Source: JBEVJC01 sp040510375 (GTDB lineage Bacteria; Bacteroidota; Bacteroidia; Chitinophagales; Chitinophagaceae). From it: 64,000 nucleotides of DNA. How positions within the stretch are numbered: the stretch's first letter is position 1; every line of letters starts with the position of its first letter. Both the position numbers and the translations under genes were made by a program. Below are positions 33,739 through 43,374 of the stretch, one piece after another. The stretch lies in contig JBEVJC010000004.1 in assembly GCA_040510375.1 (NCBI GenBank), forward strand, positions 36,696-100,695, written 5' to 3'. The notes beneath the pieces were generated by a model, which saw only the letters and a program-made list of their open reading frames with translations, was not told the origin of the DNA and made no database searches.

Positions 33739-34998
33739 ATGTCCGACCAACCTTCCCCCGCACAGATCACGAACGATCCCTTTGCCGCCATCCGCATCCG
33801 GGAATACCGCAACCTGCTGATCGGCCGGTTCTGTTTTGTGATGTCCCTTCGTATGATGAGTACGCTTGTTGGCTGGTGGGTATACCAGTTAACCAAAAAT
33901 CCTTTTGCCATCGGACTGATTGGTCTTGCCGAAGTAATCCCCGCGCTTTCACTGGCACTTTATTCGGGGCATATCATTGATATCAGCGAAAAAAGAAAAC
34001 TCCTGCTGCGATGTGTATTCTTTTATGGTTGTGCAGCGGGTTTGTTATTACTTACTTCCACTACCCTTATCCACGATAATTTCAGCAATAGCGGTATTAC
34101 CTATATTATTTATACCGTCATTTTCGGAACGGGCATTGTCAGGGCATTTGCAGGACCCGTGTTCTCTGCGATGATCGCCACCATTGTGCCACGGAAATAT
34201 CTCCAGAATGCGACCACCTGGAACCAGGGCGCTTTTCTCTCTGCCTCTGTCACCGGGCATGCTTTAGGCGGATTTCTCATTGCCTTATTTGGCAATATGG
34301 GTACGCTGCTGATCATTTGCATGCTCCTGGTGGTTGCTCTCGTTATACTTTACCAGCTTCATGTCAAACCTCCTGCTGCTATTGCGGGTGAAAAGAAAAC
34401 CTGGGAAAGCGTGAAGGAGGGACTTCGTTTTGTTTTCAGTACCAGGGAGCTGCTGGGTGCTTTATCGCTGGATATGTTTGCGGTTTTATTCGGCGGTGCA
34501 GTGGCCATGGTACCGGTTTATGCCAGTGATATCCTGAAAGTGGGTCCAATGGGTTTCGGATGGCTGAATGCCGCCAGTGATATGGGTTCCATCTGCGTGG
34601 TGGTGTTTCTGACACTGGTCCCGATGAAAAGGGCCCAGGGCAAAAAACTATTATATGCAGTGGCGGGATTCGGTGCCTGTATCATCCTGTTTGCCCTGTC
34701 CAATCTTTTCATCCTTTCCTTTTTTGCCCTGCTGGTAGCGGGGATGATGGATGGCATCAGTGTGGTAGTCAGGGGAACGGTTATGCAATTAAAAACCCCC
34801 GACCATATGCGTGGCCGTGTCAGCAGCGTGAGCTCCATGTTCATCAATTCAAGTAATGAACTGGGTCAGTTTGAAAGCGGGGTAATGTCCAGGATCTTTG
34901 GCGTACGTCCTTCAGTAGTTATTGGAGGTTGTATCACCATGCTGGTGGTGCTTGTCACCTGGGTCAAGGCTCCCACTCTACGGAAATTTGAGTATTGA
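33739..34998 (+). CDS. Major facilitator superfamily transporter
   Basis: The 419-residue inner-membrane protein has about 11-12 hydrophobic helices and a central cytoplasmic loop (about residues 215-235, GEKKTWESVKEGL). The sequence style, including RNLLIGRFCFVMSLRM at helix 1 and DHMRGRVSSVSSMF after helix 10, fits the EntS/DHA3-like branch of MFS exporters, which includes siderophore and drug exporters. No substrate can be assigned. A TATCTTCG sequence near 33722, one base from the -7 consensus, may be its promoter. It converges on the YkgJ-type gene with a 4-bp gap. Confidence 0.9.
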   Translation: MSDQPSPAQITNDPFAAIRIREYRNLLIGRFCFVMSLRMMSTLVGWWVYQLTKNPFAIGLIGLAEVIPALSLALYSGHIIDISEKRKLLLRCVFFYGCAAGLLLLTSTTLIHDNFSNSGITYIIYTVIFGTGIVRAFAGPVFSAMIATIVPRKYLQNATTWNQGAFLSASVTGHALGGFLIALFGNMGTLLIICMLLVVALVILYQLHVKPPAAIAGEKKTWESVKEGLRFVFSTRELLGALSLDMFAVLFGGAVAMVPVYASDILKVGPMGFGWLNAASDMGSICVVVFLTLVPMKRAQGKKLLYAVAGFGACIILFALSNLFILSFFALLVAGMMDGISVVVRGTVMQLKTPDHMRGRVSSVSSMFINSSNELGQFESGVMSRIFGVRPSVVIGGCITMLVVLVTWVKAPTLRKFEY

Positions 34999-35002
34999 GG
35001 TG

Positions 35003-35494
35003 TCACCCCCTTTTTTCATTTTCAATCAGCTTTTCCAATACATAGTAGGTAATCGGGCAGAACGTGGCATTTTTTAAGGTCAGTACCGGCCGCTTGATAA
35101 AAACATCTTCGTCGGTATAGGGAAAACGGTGGCAGTCCGAGGGGCGGTCTTCATAGATCGTGCAATAATTATCGGAACCGAGAAAAGGACAGGGAGCGGT
35201 TTTCGCCACATAATCCCCATCATCATCTACTTTCAGGTAGGTTTCAATAAACACACTCTCTTTCAGGCGGAGCAGCCGCGAGATCCGCTTTACATCCGGC
35301 GTTTTGAAACGCGGGGAATAATTCTTGCAGCAGTTGGCGCAGGTAAGGCAATCGATCTTTTCGAATGCCTCTTCATGGAGCACCGGTAATTGCCTCAGGA
35401 CCGTATTCTTGGGCGCACGGTCAATGAACTGTTTATAAATTTTCTTCCGCTCGCCCGATTTTTTCTCCCAGTTAACAAGTAGATCCCCCTTCAT
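35003..35494 (-). CDS. YkgJ-family cysteine-cluster protein
   Basis: The 163-residue protein contains eight cysteines in the YkgJ/CxxCxxCC arrangement: Cys49, 52, 55, 56, then 102 (PCPFL), 111 (NYCTIY), 121 (DCHRFP) and 146 (FCPI). This family is thought to bind a metal, zinc or an Fe-S cluster, in the cytoplasm; activity is unknown. I start at the ATG at 35494 because a GTG at 35599 would add 35 residues with no resemblance to the family. It is divergent from gcvP. Confidence 0.88.
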   Translation of the reverse strand: MKGDLLVNWEKKSGERKKIYKQFIDRAPKNTVLRQLPVLHEEAFEKIDCLTCANCCKNYSPRFKTPDVKRISRLLRLKESVFIETYLKVDDDGDYVAKTAPCPFLGSDNYCTIYEDRPSDCHRFPYTDEDVFIKRPVLTLKNATFCPITYYVLEKLIENEKRG

Positions 35495-35558
35495 AACGCA
35501 AAGTAACGACCTCTTTTCCACAGTTCGTGAAAGCTTCTTTTTTGTGCAGTCCAGTACG

Positions 35559-35566
35559 TAACTTTG
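35559..35566 (+). promoter_or_regulatory. Possible -7 box TAACTTTG for gcvP
   Basis: The match to TAnnTTTG is exact and the gcvP ATG is about 105 bp away, but no -33 partner is clear. The sequence lies upstream of the YkgJ ATG, in the divergent control region. Confidence 0.35.
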
Positions 35567-35672
35567 CCCCGCTTTTAAGAACCGAATAACGTGAAACACC
35601 TTCCGTAAACCAATATGGTCGTTGTTTGTTACTAATTTGTCTCCCGAAATTTACATACCTAGATAATAACAT

Positions 35673-38552
35673 ATGAGTCTTTTTGAACAACAGTCTGCTG
35701 AATTTACAGAACGTCATATCGGACCCGGAAAACAGGATACCCGTGCCATGCTTTCTAAAATTGGTGAGCCCAGCCTGGAGGCGCTTGTAGCGAAGACCGT
35801 CCCCCCCAATATCCGTATGAAGGGCGAACTGAACCTTCCTGTTTCCATGAGCGAGCATGCTTACCTGGAACATATCAAGGAAATTTCCCTCCGCAATGAA
35901 CTGTTCAGGACCTATATCGGACAGGGTTATTATGGAACATTCACCCCTTCAGTGATCCTGCGGAATGTTTTTGAAAACCCGGGCTGGTATACCCAGTATA
36001 CTCCTTACCAGGCTGAAATTTCACAGGGCCGCCTGGAAAGCCTGCTGAATTTCCAGACCATGGTAAGCGATCTTACCGCATTACCGATCGCCAATGCATC
36101 CCTGCTGGATGAAGCAACTGCCGCGGCTGAGGCAATGGCCATGTTCTTCAACACGCTGAACAAACAGGATCATATTGAACGTCCGAAATTCTTCGTCGAC
36201 CAGGAAATTTTCCCGCAAACCATTGATGTACTTTCTACCAGGGCCCTGCCCATCGGGATCGAGATCGTAACAGGCGATTACAAAAAACATACGGTTGATG
36301 CCAGTTATTTCGGCGCCATCGTACAGTACCCGAATGATAAAGGATCGGTTGAAGACTACCGCAGTTTCATCCGCGACGTACATGAAGCAGGTGCGTTTGT
36401 GGTAATGGCCACCGACCTGCTGGCGCTTACCCTGCTTACCCCTCCGGGAGAATTGGGTGCCGATGTAGCAGTAGGATCCTCCCAGCGTTTTGGTATTCCG
36501 CTTGGTTATGGTGGTCCCCACGCTGCCTTCTTTGCTGCAAAAGACGATTTCAAACGTAATATCCCCGGCCGCATCATCGGCGTAAGCATTGATGCCCAGG
36601 GCAACCGTGCATTACGCATGGCCCTGCAAACAAGGGAACAACATATCAAACGCGAAAAAGCAACATCAAATATCTGTACTGCACAGGCATTACTTGCCAA
36701 TATGGCGGCAATGTATGCGGTATTCCACGGAGCATCCGGGTTAAAGAAGATTGCACAACGCGTTGCCATCCTGACCCAGACCGTGGGTGATGCCATTGAA
36801 GAACGTGGCTTTGAACTTGTATCTGCCGATTATTTCGACACCATCGTTGTAAAGACCGACCGTGTAGCAGATATCCGCAAAAAAGCAGAAGCGCAACGGA
36901 TCAATCTCCGGTATATAAACAATAACCTTATTGGTATTTCACTGGATGAAACCAGCAGCACCGATGATCTGTTCGACCTGATCAATTGTTTTGAAAATGA
37001 TACGGATCCGGTTGCCTTTACCATTGACAAGGAAGCAGAACCCGAACATATCCCGGCTTCACTCACCCGCAGCAGCAACTTTTTAACACATCCCGTTTTT
37101 AATATCCATCGCAGCGAAAGCCAGATGATGCGTTATATCAAATCACTGGAGAATAAAGATCTTTCCCTCAACACCTCCATGATTTCATTGGGCAGCTGCA
37201 CCATGAAGCTGAATGCAGCTACCGAAATGATGCCACTCAGCTGGTCACATTGGTCCGCAATTCACCCGTTCGTTCCCATATCACAGGCAAAGGGTTACCA
37301 GTTCATCGTGGATGAACTGAGCAAATACCTTTGCGAGATCACGGCCTTTGATGCCTGCAGCCTGCAACCCAATAGTGGCGCCCAGGGCGAATATGCCGGA
37401 CTGCTTACCATCAAGGCGTACCATGAAAGCCGCGGCGACCATCATCGTAACGTAATGCTGATCCCTATTTCAGCACACGGAACCAATCCTGCCAGCGCTG
37501 TAATGTGCGGAATGAAGGTAGTAGTGGTGAAAGCATTGGAGAATGGATATGTTGATATGGACGATCTGAAAGCAAAGGCTGAATTACACGCCGCAAACCT
37601 TTCAGGGATCATGATCACCTATCCGAGCACCTATGGTGTTTACGAAGAAACAATCAAGGACATCACATCAATCATCCACCAGAATGGTGGCCAGGTTTAT
37701 ATGGACGGTGCAAATATGAATGCACAGGTTGGACTTACAGCACCAGGTCTTATCGGTGCGGATGTTTGTCACCTTAACCTTCACAAGACCTTCGCCATTC
37801 CACATGGTGGTGGTGGTCCCGGCATGGGCCCTATCTGTGTGAAGAAACACCTGGAACCATTCCTGCCCGGACACGTGAGTCTTGAACAGGGACAAAAATC
37901 TGCTCATGCAGTATCAGCTGCACCTTATGGAAGCGCATCCATCCTGCTGATTTCTTACGGTTATATCCGTTTACTTGGAAAGGATGGCGTGAAAGCTGCT
38001 ACTGAATATGCGATACTCAACGCGAATTATATGCGGGCGCGACTGGATGGACAGTATGATATTCTTTATACCAACCACAACGGCCAGTGTGCACATGAAT
38101 TCATTGTTGACCTGCGTCCGTTCAAAAAAACAGCAGGCATCGAAGCGGAAGATGTGGCAAAACGCCTGATCGATTATGGCTTCCACGCTCCCACCATGAG
38201 TTTCCCGGTTCCGGGCACCATCATGATCGAGCCAACTGAAAGTGAAGACAAGGCCGAACTGGACCGTTTCTGTGATGCCATGTTATCCATCCGCGACGAG
38301 ATCAGGGCTATTGAAGAAGGTAAATCGGACAAAAACGATAACCCGTTGAAACATGCGCCACATACACAAGCGCTGGTGATCAACTCTACCTGGGAAAGAA
38401 GTTATACGCGTGAACAGGCAGTGTTCCCATTGTATTATGTAACACTTAATAAATTCTGGCCAACGGTTGCCAGGGTGAATAATACATTCGGCGACCGTAA
38501 CCTCATCTGTACCTGCGAGCCGATGGAGAGTTATATGGAAGTGGAGGCTTAG
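35673..38552 (+). CDS. gcvP: Glycine dehydrogenase (decarboxylating), P protein
   Basis: The 959-residue single-chain P protein decarboxylates glycine and passes the aminomethyl group to lipoyl-H protein in the glycine cleavage system. The N-terminal half (RHIGPGKQDTRAML, SLLDEATAAAEAM) and the C-terminal half with the PLP lysine, Lys705 in HLNLHKTFAIPHGGGGPG, are both present, so it is the fused form rather than separate GcvPA/GcvPB. The partners gcvT, gcvH and lpd are not in the window. A terminator follows, and gene borders suggest a single-gene transcript. Confidence 0.97.
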   Translation: MSLFEQQSAEFTERHIGPGKQDTRAMLSKIGEPSLEALVAKTVPPNIRMKGELNLPVSMSEHAYLEHIKEISLRNELFRTYIGQGYYGTFTPSVILRNVFENPGWYTQYTPYQAEISQGRLESLLNFQTMVSDLTALPIANASLLDEATAAAEAMAMFFNTLNKQDHIERPKFFVDQEIFPQTIDVLSTRALPIGIEIVTGDYKKHTVDASYFGAIVQYPNDKGSVEDYRSFIRDVHEAGAFVVMATDLLALTLLTPPGELGADVAVGSSQRFGIPLGYGGPHAAFFAAKDDFKRNIPGRIIGVSIDAQGNRALRMALQTREQHIKREKATSNICTAQALLANMAAMYAVFHGASGLKKIAQRVAILTQTVGDAIEERGFELVSADYFDTIVVKTDRVADIRKKAEAQRINLRYINNNLIGISLDETSSTDDLFDLINCFENDTDPVAFTIDKEAEPEHIPASLTRSSNFLTHPVFNIHRSESQMMRYIKSLENKDLSLNTSMISLGSCTMKLNAATEMMPLSWSHWSAIHPFVPISQAKGYQFIVDELSKYLCEITAFDACSLQPNSGAQGEYAGLLTIKAYHESRGDHHRNVMLIPISAHGTNPASAVMCGMKVVVVKALENGYVDMDDLKAKAELHAANLSGIMITYPSTYGVYEETIKDITSIIHQNGGQVYMDGANMNAQVGLTAPGLIGADVCHLNLHKTFAIPHGGGGPGMGPICVKKHLEPFLPGHVSLEQGQKSAHAVSAAPYGSASILLISYGYIRLLGKDGVKAATEYAILNANYMRARLDGQYDILYTNHNGQCAHEFIVDLRPFKKTAGIEAEDVAKRLIDYGFHAPTMSFPVPGTIMIEPTESEDKAELDRFCDAMLSIRDEIRAIEEGKSDKNDNPLKHAPHTQALVINSTWERSYTREQAVFPLYYVTLNKFWPTVARVNNTFGDRNLICTCEPMESYMEVEA

Positions 38553-38582
38553 AAGATCCAACGACATATTTTTAATAAATAG

Positions 38583-38618
38583 AAAGGCTGTCTTAAATTA
38601 AATTGAGACAGCTTTTTT
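38583..38618 (+). terminator. Terminator after gcvP
   Basis: An imperfect stem (GGCTGTCTTAA with TTGAGACAGCT) with an AT-rich loop is followed by six T residues, about 30 bp after the stop. Confidence 0.8.
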
Positions 38619-38754
38619 ATTTATCTGTTTATAGTTCCAGGGCAAACTCCATAATATGCAGTAAAGTTTTCTAGTTCCTGCACTGAAATATTTTGTTGTT
38701 CAAAGCCCCGCCCCACGTCCATGAAGTAATTGCCCAGGCAAGGCCAGCCTCAAC

Positions 38755-39855
38755 TCAGATATACAACGTAAAACTTCCCCTCGCCTTCTCCGCACCATTG
38801 AGGATCACCGAAACCTCGTGTTTACCCGGATAAAAAACCTTTGTAGTTATAACCCGGAACGATTGTCTGCGTTGTACGGGTGTGACCGACTTACCGGGAA
38901 ATAATTTTTCCGTGATCTTAAAAACCTTTGAAGCCAGCTGGCCATTTGCCTTCAGGTACCAGATTGCGTATTCAAGCCGGATGATAACAGGCCGGGAATT
39001 ATTGTTCACCACATTGAACTTAAAATTAAGTTCCTTACCAATCTGAACCCTTGGTGTTAGTACACGGAAATCGGCAGCCTCCAGTTTTTTACTGTCGAGA
39101 CCGAAAAATTCAAGGATCTGCGAATGACCTTTTTTCAATAATGTCCTGCTACCATGTTTGATAATAGCATCAGTCTCCGGACTTATTCCTTTCCATTTAA
39201 AAGCGATCTGCAATACTATATCGGGATGATCTTTCGCTATATCATTCAGGTTATTCGCGACGCTGCGCCGGACAGATTCCGAAGGGTCTTGTTTGAGATT
39301 TTCGAGAATCGGTAAAACCGGGGCTGGATCGGCTTTCAGGTCAGGAACGGCGATTGCCCATGGTAATCTGGGACGGATTCCTTCCGAAGAGAGTCGACGG
39401 ACTGCCGGACTTTTATGTTTTGACCAGCGCAACATCTGTTTATACATCCGGTCGCCATACCGGATCAGGAATGGCCGCACGGCAAACTCGCAACTGATGA
39501 ACTGGGTTACAAATTCGATAGCATCCACCGATGTTTTAAAATCGTCGAGTCCATACCTGGGCAGGTAGTCGGCAAAAAAAATAAACTCAAGACCACCGTT
39601 CGGGTAACCATCCGTCCGCAACTGTGTAATGATCTTTTTGATCAGATCAACAGCTTCAGGAAAATCTACCGGTAGAAAATTGTGCAGCACAATGGTTGTA
39701 TGATTCATCCGTTCCTTCCACTCCATTGTTTTGAATGCGGTGGTAAAAATCTGCTGGTTGAACAATTGCTGGTTAAAAGACGGTAATTGTTTTTTTACCG
39801 ACAACCCCAGTCTTGTATAAAACGCGGGTGAATAAATGTCTTTGATCAATGCCAT
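38755..39855 (-). CDS. AlkC-like DNA alkylation-repair glycosylase with C-terminal Ig-like domain
   Basis: The 366-residue protein starts at ATG 39855 (MALIKDIYSPAFYTRLG); longer frames upstream overlap a terminator. Residues about 1-255 are helical HEAT-like repeats with SVRRSVANNLNDIAKDHPD, a strong AlkC/AlkD marker; such enzymes excise cationic alkylated bases without base flipping. Residues about 265-366 are beta-rich (FNVVNNNSRPVIIRLEYAIW, ending GSFTLYI) and fit the Ig-like domain reported for some AlkC proteins. It probably removes N3-methylated purines. It is an isolated gene. Confidence 0.85.
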   Translation of the reverse strand: MALIKDIYSPAFYTRLGLSVKKQLPSFNQQLFNQQIFTTAFKTMEWKERMNHTTIVLHNFLPVDFPEAVDLIKKIITQLRTDGYPNGGLEFIFFADYLPRYGLDDFKTSVDAIEFVTQFISCEFAVRPFLIRYGDRMYKQMLRWSKHKSPAVRRLSSEGIRPRLPWAIAVPDLKADPAPVLPILENLKQDPSESVRRSVANNLNDIAKDHPDIVLQIAFKWKGISPETDAIIKHGSRTLLKKGHSQILEFFGLDSKKLEAADFRVLTPRVQIGKELNFKFNVVNNNSRPVIIRLEYAIWYLKANGQLASKVFKITEKLFPGKSVTPVQRRQSFRVITTKVFYPGKHEVSVILNGAEKARGSFTLYI

Positions 39856-39883
39856 CTGGTAAATGTAGGGACGCTGACAGGTA

Positions 39884-39912
39884 TAAAAAAACCGGACGTT
39901 CAAAACGTCCGG
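39884..39912 (-). terminator. Terminator after the CarboxypepD-like gene
   Basis: On the minus strand a perfect 9-bp stem (CCGGACGTT with AACGTCCGG) with a 3-nt loop runs into seven T residues. It lies between the stop at 39935 and the AlkC-like gene start. Confidence 0.92.
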
Positions 39913-39934
39913 CCGTATATTACTAATCCCAATT

Positions 39935-40336
39935 TTAAAAATCGGAGAAATGGAGTGCATTTGGTCCCAGGTAGATCGGTCTTGTTTCTTCCATCTCCAC
40001 ATCTACATGCGAACCTTCATCCGTCCGGATTAATACTTTCTCTTTAGTTACTTTTTTAAATCCGGCCTTTTCAAATGTAAGACGATAGGTGCCCGGTTTT
40101 AGATCATCGAATGAGTAGTTGCCGTTTTCATCACTTATCACCGACTTCTGTTTTTCGCTCAACAGGTAAGCCGTTATATTTACCCTGGTAATGGGTTTTT
40201 TACTCCCCGATTCCTTAATCAGCCCAAGTACTTCCTCCCTGCCGCCCAGTCCCGGATCGGTGCAGGAAAGTGAGCCGGCATGAACAAACCCTGACCCCAG
40301 AAGGGTAAAGGTTAGCAGTAAGATGAATGGTCTCAT
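39935..40336 (-). CDS. Secreted carboxypeptidase-regulatory-like domain protein
   Basis: The 133-residue protein has a signal peptide (MRPFILLLTFTLLGSGFVHA) and a single CarboxypepD_reg-like beta sandwich (residues about 35-115), recognised by ENGNYSFDDLKPGTYRLTFEKAGFKK. Such domains normally precede an outer-membrane barrel in SusC/DUF5686 proteins, but here the domain stands alone with only a short tail (YLGPNALHFSDF). It may be a free periplasmic domain or the remnant of a longer gene. A strong terminator follows immediately. Confidence 0.82.
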   Translation of the reverse strand: MRPFILLLTFTLLGSGFVHAGSLSCTDPGLGGREEVLGLIKESGSKKPITRVNITAYLLSEKQKSVISDENGNYSFDDLKPGTYRLTFEKAGFKKVTKEKVLIRTDEGSHVDVEMEETRPIYLGPNALHFSDF

Positions 40337-40390
40337 GATGCTGGTTATAAATTTTGACTAAACCGCAAGAGCGTTCACACACTTATAAAA

Positions 40391-41344
40391 TTAAAGCATT
40401 CTAACCGGATTTTCCAGCGCTTCGAGGAAGCCAGCCCAAATTATTTCTACAATACTTGCCGCAGGCAGGATACCATCCACCAGTGCCGCTACCTGGCCGA
40501 TCTCCAGTTCGCCCTCTTCAAGATCCCCCTCAAACATTCCCTTTTTAGAACGTCCCCTGCCGAGTAAAATCTTCAGGTCTTCTGCAGTGGCCCCCCGGTC
40601 CTCCGCCTGGCTGACCTGTTGGTAAAATTCATTTTTTACCAGTCGCACCGGTTGCAATTGTCGGAGAACCAATCTCGTATCGCCTTCCTTTAACGTGGTA
40701 ACCAATTTTTTAAATTCCGGGTGAGAAGATGCCTCCTCAGATGCCACGAAACGACTGCCCATCTGCACTCCTTCTGCACCCAATGCCATGACTGCAAACA
40801 TCTGCCGGCCGGTAGCGATGCCACCGGCCGCAATTACCGGAATATTCACTGCTGCCCTCACCGCTGGAACCAGTACCAGGGTAGTGGTTTCTTCCCTTCC
40901 ATTATGGCCACCCGCTTCGAACCCTTCCGCCACCACTGCATCGCAGCCTGCCTGCTCGGCCTTTATTGCAAACTGGCTGCTGCTGACTACATGCACTACG
41001 GTAATACCCCTGGCTTTGAGGATGGAGGTCCAGCTTCTGGGACTACCAGCTGATGTAAAAACAATGGGCACCTGTTCTTCAATAATTATATCGATATGGG
41101 CACCTGCATCGGGATAAATAAGGGGAAGGTTCACCGCAAACGGTGAGCTGGTCGCAGCACGGCATTTACGGATATGTTCACGAAGTACCTCGGGGTACAT
41201 ACTGCCAGCTCCGATCATTCCCAGTCCACCCGCATTACTTACCGCACTGGCAAGTTTCCAACCGCTGGCCCAGATCATACCGGCCTGCACTATCGGATAC
41301 TTTATTCCAAACAGTTCCGTAATCCGGTTTTTAAAATCAGTCAT
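40391..41344 (-). CDS. Nitronate monooxygenase/FabK-like FMN protein
   Basis: The 317-residue TIM-barrel flavoprotein carries the signature of the NMO/2-nitropropane dioxygenase family: GIKYPIVQAGMIW, SNAGGLGMIGAGSM, AVVAEGFEAGGHNG with the catalytic-position His, and PVIAAGGIATGRQM, ALGAEGVQMGSRF. NMOs oxidise propionate-3-nitronate and related toxins, whereas FabK is an enoyl-ACP reductase of the same fold. Sequence alone does not separate the two here. It is a single gene on the minus strand with a downstream neighbour separated by 54 bp. Confidence 0.85.
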   Translation of the reverse strand: MTDFKNRITELFGIKYPIVQAGMIWASGWKLASAVSNAGGLGMIGAGSMYPEVLREHIRKCRAATSSPFAVNLPLIYPDAGAHIDIIIEEQVPIVFTSAGSPRSWTSILKARGITVVHVVSSSQFAIKAEQAGCDAVVAEGFEAGGHNGREETTTLVLVPAVRAAVNIPVIAAGGIATGRQMFAVMALGAEGVQMGSRFVASEEASSHPEFKKLVTTLKEGDTRLVLRQLQPVRLVKNEFYQQVSQAEDRGATAEDLKILLGRGRSKKGMFEGDLEEGELEIGQVAALVDGILPAASIVEIIWAGFLEALENPVRML

Positions 41345-41399
41345 CCGTTTTATTTAATGTTGTTTAAAGATAACAAGCAATACGGCACAACGGCCCTGC

Positions 41400-41428
41400 A
41401 AAACAAAACCCTTGCCAGGCAAGGGTTT
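41400..41428 (-). terminator. Terminator after the GH2 gene
   Basis: On the minus strand a 9-bp stem (AAACCCTTG with CAAGGGTTT) encloses CCTGG and is followed by TTGTTTTG. It is 20 bp from the stop at 41448. Confidence 0.8.
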
Positions 41429-41447
41429 CGAATGTTTTGAAAAGGGA

Positions 41448-43319
41448 CTATTGATATTTCTTCTGCATCGTATCGTAATAGCCTTTTAATACCCAGAATG
41501 CTTTCTTCTTTTTGCCCGTTTCACTGATAAGGCCTTTGCGGTTCCAGAAATTCTGGTATACCGGGTGAGGCCGGCGGGGCGAACGGAAATCGGTCAGGAT
41601 CCAGGGAGTCATGCCTCGCAGTCCCGGCATCTTCGGTAACCATTGTAACTGGATCCGGTACAATTCTTCCTGGTATTCTTCACTGAACCTGGTACCCACA
41701 CCGGCATGGAACCCGCCAAGTGCATCGCCGCCGAATTCGGTAATGACAACAGGTTTATTATATTTTATTGAAAAATCATTTTCCAAAATCTCATCCAGTT
41801 TACCCCAGTACCAACCTGCATATTCATTAAAACTTACCAGGTCGATCTTTTCACCAAGCGGATCATCAACAATAACTGTTTTATTTACACGATGCACTTC
41901 CAGTGCAGCAGCAACCAGTCGCGTGTTATCCAGTGACCTGGCGCGGTCAACCAGTTTACCCATGAACTGGTGTCGTGGTTCGCTCAGTGGGGTTTCATTA
42001 CCAACCGACCATACAATCACACTTGCCCGGTTTTTGTCACGGTTGATAAGATCAGTGAGTTGTTTTTCTGCATTTGCGTAGGTCGCAGGATTTAACCAGG
42101 AGATCGTCCAGTACACGGGCACCTCGCCCCATACCAGCAATCCCATTTCATCTGCCAGCCTGATCATTTCTTCACTATGCGGATAATGTGCAAGCCGCAC
42201 ATAATTACAATTCATATCCTTTGCCCACTGAAGCATCATACGCATATCACCTTGTCCGCGAAGCCTGCCGGGGATCAGCGGGTTTTCTTCGTGAATGGAA
42301 ATTCCGCGGAGAAAAACACTTTTCCCGTTGAGCAGGATATCCTGTCCCCTGGTTTCGATAGTACGGAAACCAATGCGATCACGAACGGTATCCGAGCCTG
42401 CGGTAATGATTACGTCATAGAGTTTGGGATTTTCAGGCGACCAGTAAATTATTTTTTTCACCGGCAACTCAACCGTAAACATGGAATTGGTAAAACTGGT
42501 GGCGGGTGTTTTTAGACCCAACTCCGGGATGCTGATACTGCCCTGGCCATCAGCGGCAGGACCACTCATTCGTACAAATCCTTCAATAATACCTGGCTTA
42601 TTCTTCGCAAGCTGTACTTTATAGTCTGTAATATAATTTGCCGGCAGTTCAGTAAGCATTACATCGCGGGTGATGCCACCATAATTCCACCAGTCAGTAT
42701 TTACAGTGGGAATTTCATCCGGCTTCCTGGTATTATCCACTTTCACCACTATGGAATTGGAACCGGATACCAGTTTTCCGGTTACCTCAAACTGGAAGGG
42801 GGTAAACCCGCCATTGTGTACACCCAGCTTTTTTCCGTTCAGGTAAACATGCGTTTCATAGTTGGCGGCTCCAAAGTAAAGCAGGTAGCGGTTTCCGGCC
42901 TTCGGTTGAATATCTATTCTCTTCCGATACCAGATAGTGCCTTCGTATAATTCAAGATTGGGCACCTGCGAGTTCCAGTCGCCCGGAACCGTCAACGTTG
43001 GCGAAAGGTCAAAATCATACTCCATCAATTCAGTCTTGTCGGTTAGTTTGCGGTCATCGAAGTAACCGCCGGTTCCCGATTCGGTCTGGTCAAATGGCTG
43101 GCGGCGGTAATTATAAAAACCCGTTTCATACGGATCAACGATATAATTCCACCGGCCATTCAGGAAGACGTTTTTACGGCCATAGATATTCTGGATAAAA
43201 TCACCGGGATCCTGCGATCCGCTGGTTGGGGCAGGAATAACCTGGGCGGAGAGTTCAATGGTTAAAATGGAAATAAGGAAAATAAAGGCAGCTCGTCTCA
43301 TCAGGTTGGTTTTAAGCAT
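41448..43319 (-). CDS. Secreted glycoside hydrolase family 2, beta-glucuronidase-like
   Basis: The product of about 623 residues starts at ATG 43319; a second ATG at 43301 also precedes the signal peptide (MRRAAFIFLISILTIELSA). It contains the sugar-binding domain, an Ig-like domain and the GH2 barrel. The acid/base is Glu442 in WSVGNE and the nucleophile Glu528 in ITEFGGDA, giving retaining exo-glycosidase chemistry. Sequence style (WWNYGGITRDVML, LRGISIHEENP) is closest to beta-glucuronidases, but galactosidase activity cannot be excluded. It follows the epimerase gene by 55 bp and may be cotranscribed with it and the peroxiredoxin. Confidence 0.9.
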   Translation of the reverse strand: MLKTNLMRRAAFIFLISILTIELSAQVIPAPTSGSQDPGDFIQNIYGRKNVFLNGRWNYIVDPYETGFYNYRRQPFDQTESGTGGYFDDRKLTDKTELMEYDFDLSPTLTVPGDWNSQVPNLELYEGTIWYRKRIDIQPKAGNRYLLYFGAANYETHVYLNGKKLGVHNGGFTPFQFEVTGKLVSGSNSIVVKVDNTRKPDEIPTVNTDWWNYGGITRDVMLTELPANYITDYKVQLAKNKPGIIEGFVRMSGPAADGQGSISIPELGLKTPATSFTNSMFTVELPVKKIIYWSPENPKLYDVIITAGSDTVRDRIGFRTIETRGQDILLNGKSVFLRGISIHEENPLIPGRLRGQGDMRMMLQWAKDMNCNYVRLAHYPHSEEMIRLADEMGLLVWGEVPVYWTISWLNPATYANAEKQLTDLINRDKNRASVIVWSVGNETPLSEPRHQFMGKLVDRARSLDNTRLVAAALEVHRVNKTVIVDDPLGEKIDLVSFNEYAGWYWGKLDEILENDFSIKYNKPVVITEFGGDALGGFHAGVGTRFSEEYQEELYRIQLQWLPKMPGLRGMTPWILTDFRSPRRPHPVYQNFWNRKGLISETGKKKKAFWVLKGYYDTMQKKYQ

Positions 43320-43374
43320 TCGTTGGTCCGGTCCATATCTTATGGACCGGTATCGGGTCAAAAATAGAAAAATA

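Noticed and set aside
39856..40002. N-terminal extension of the AlkC-like frame
   Set aside because: It overlaps a perfect intrinsic terminator and the end of the upstream gene; the family start is MALIKDIY at 39855.
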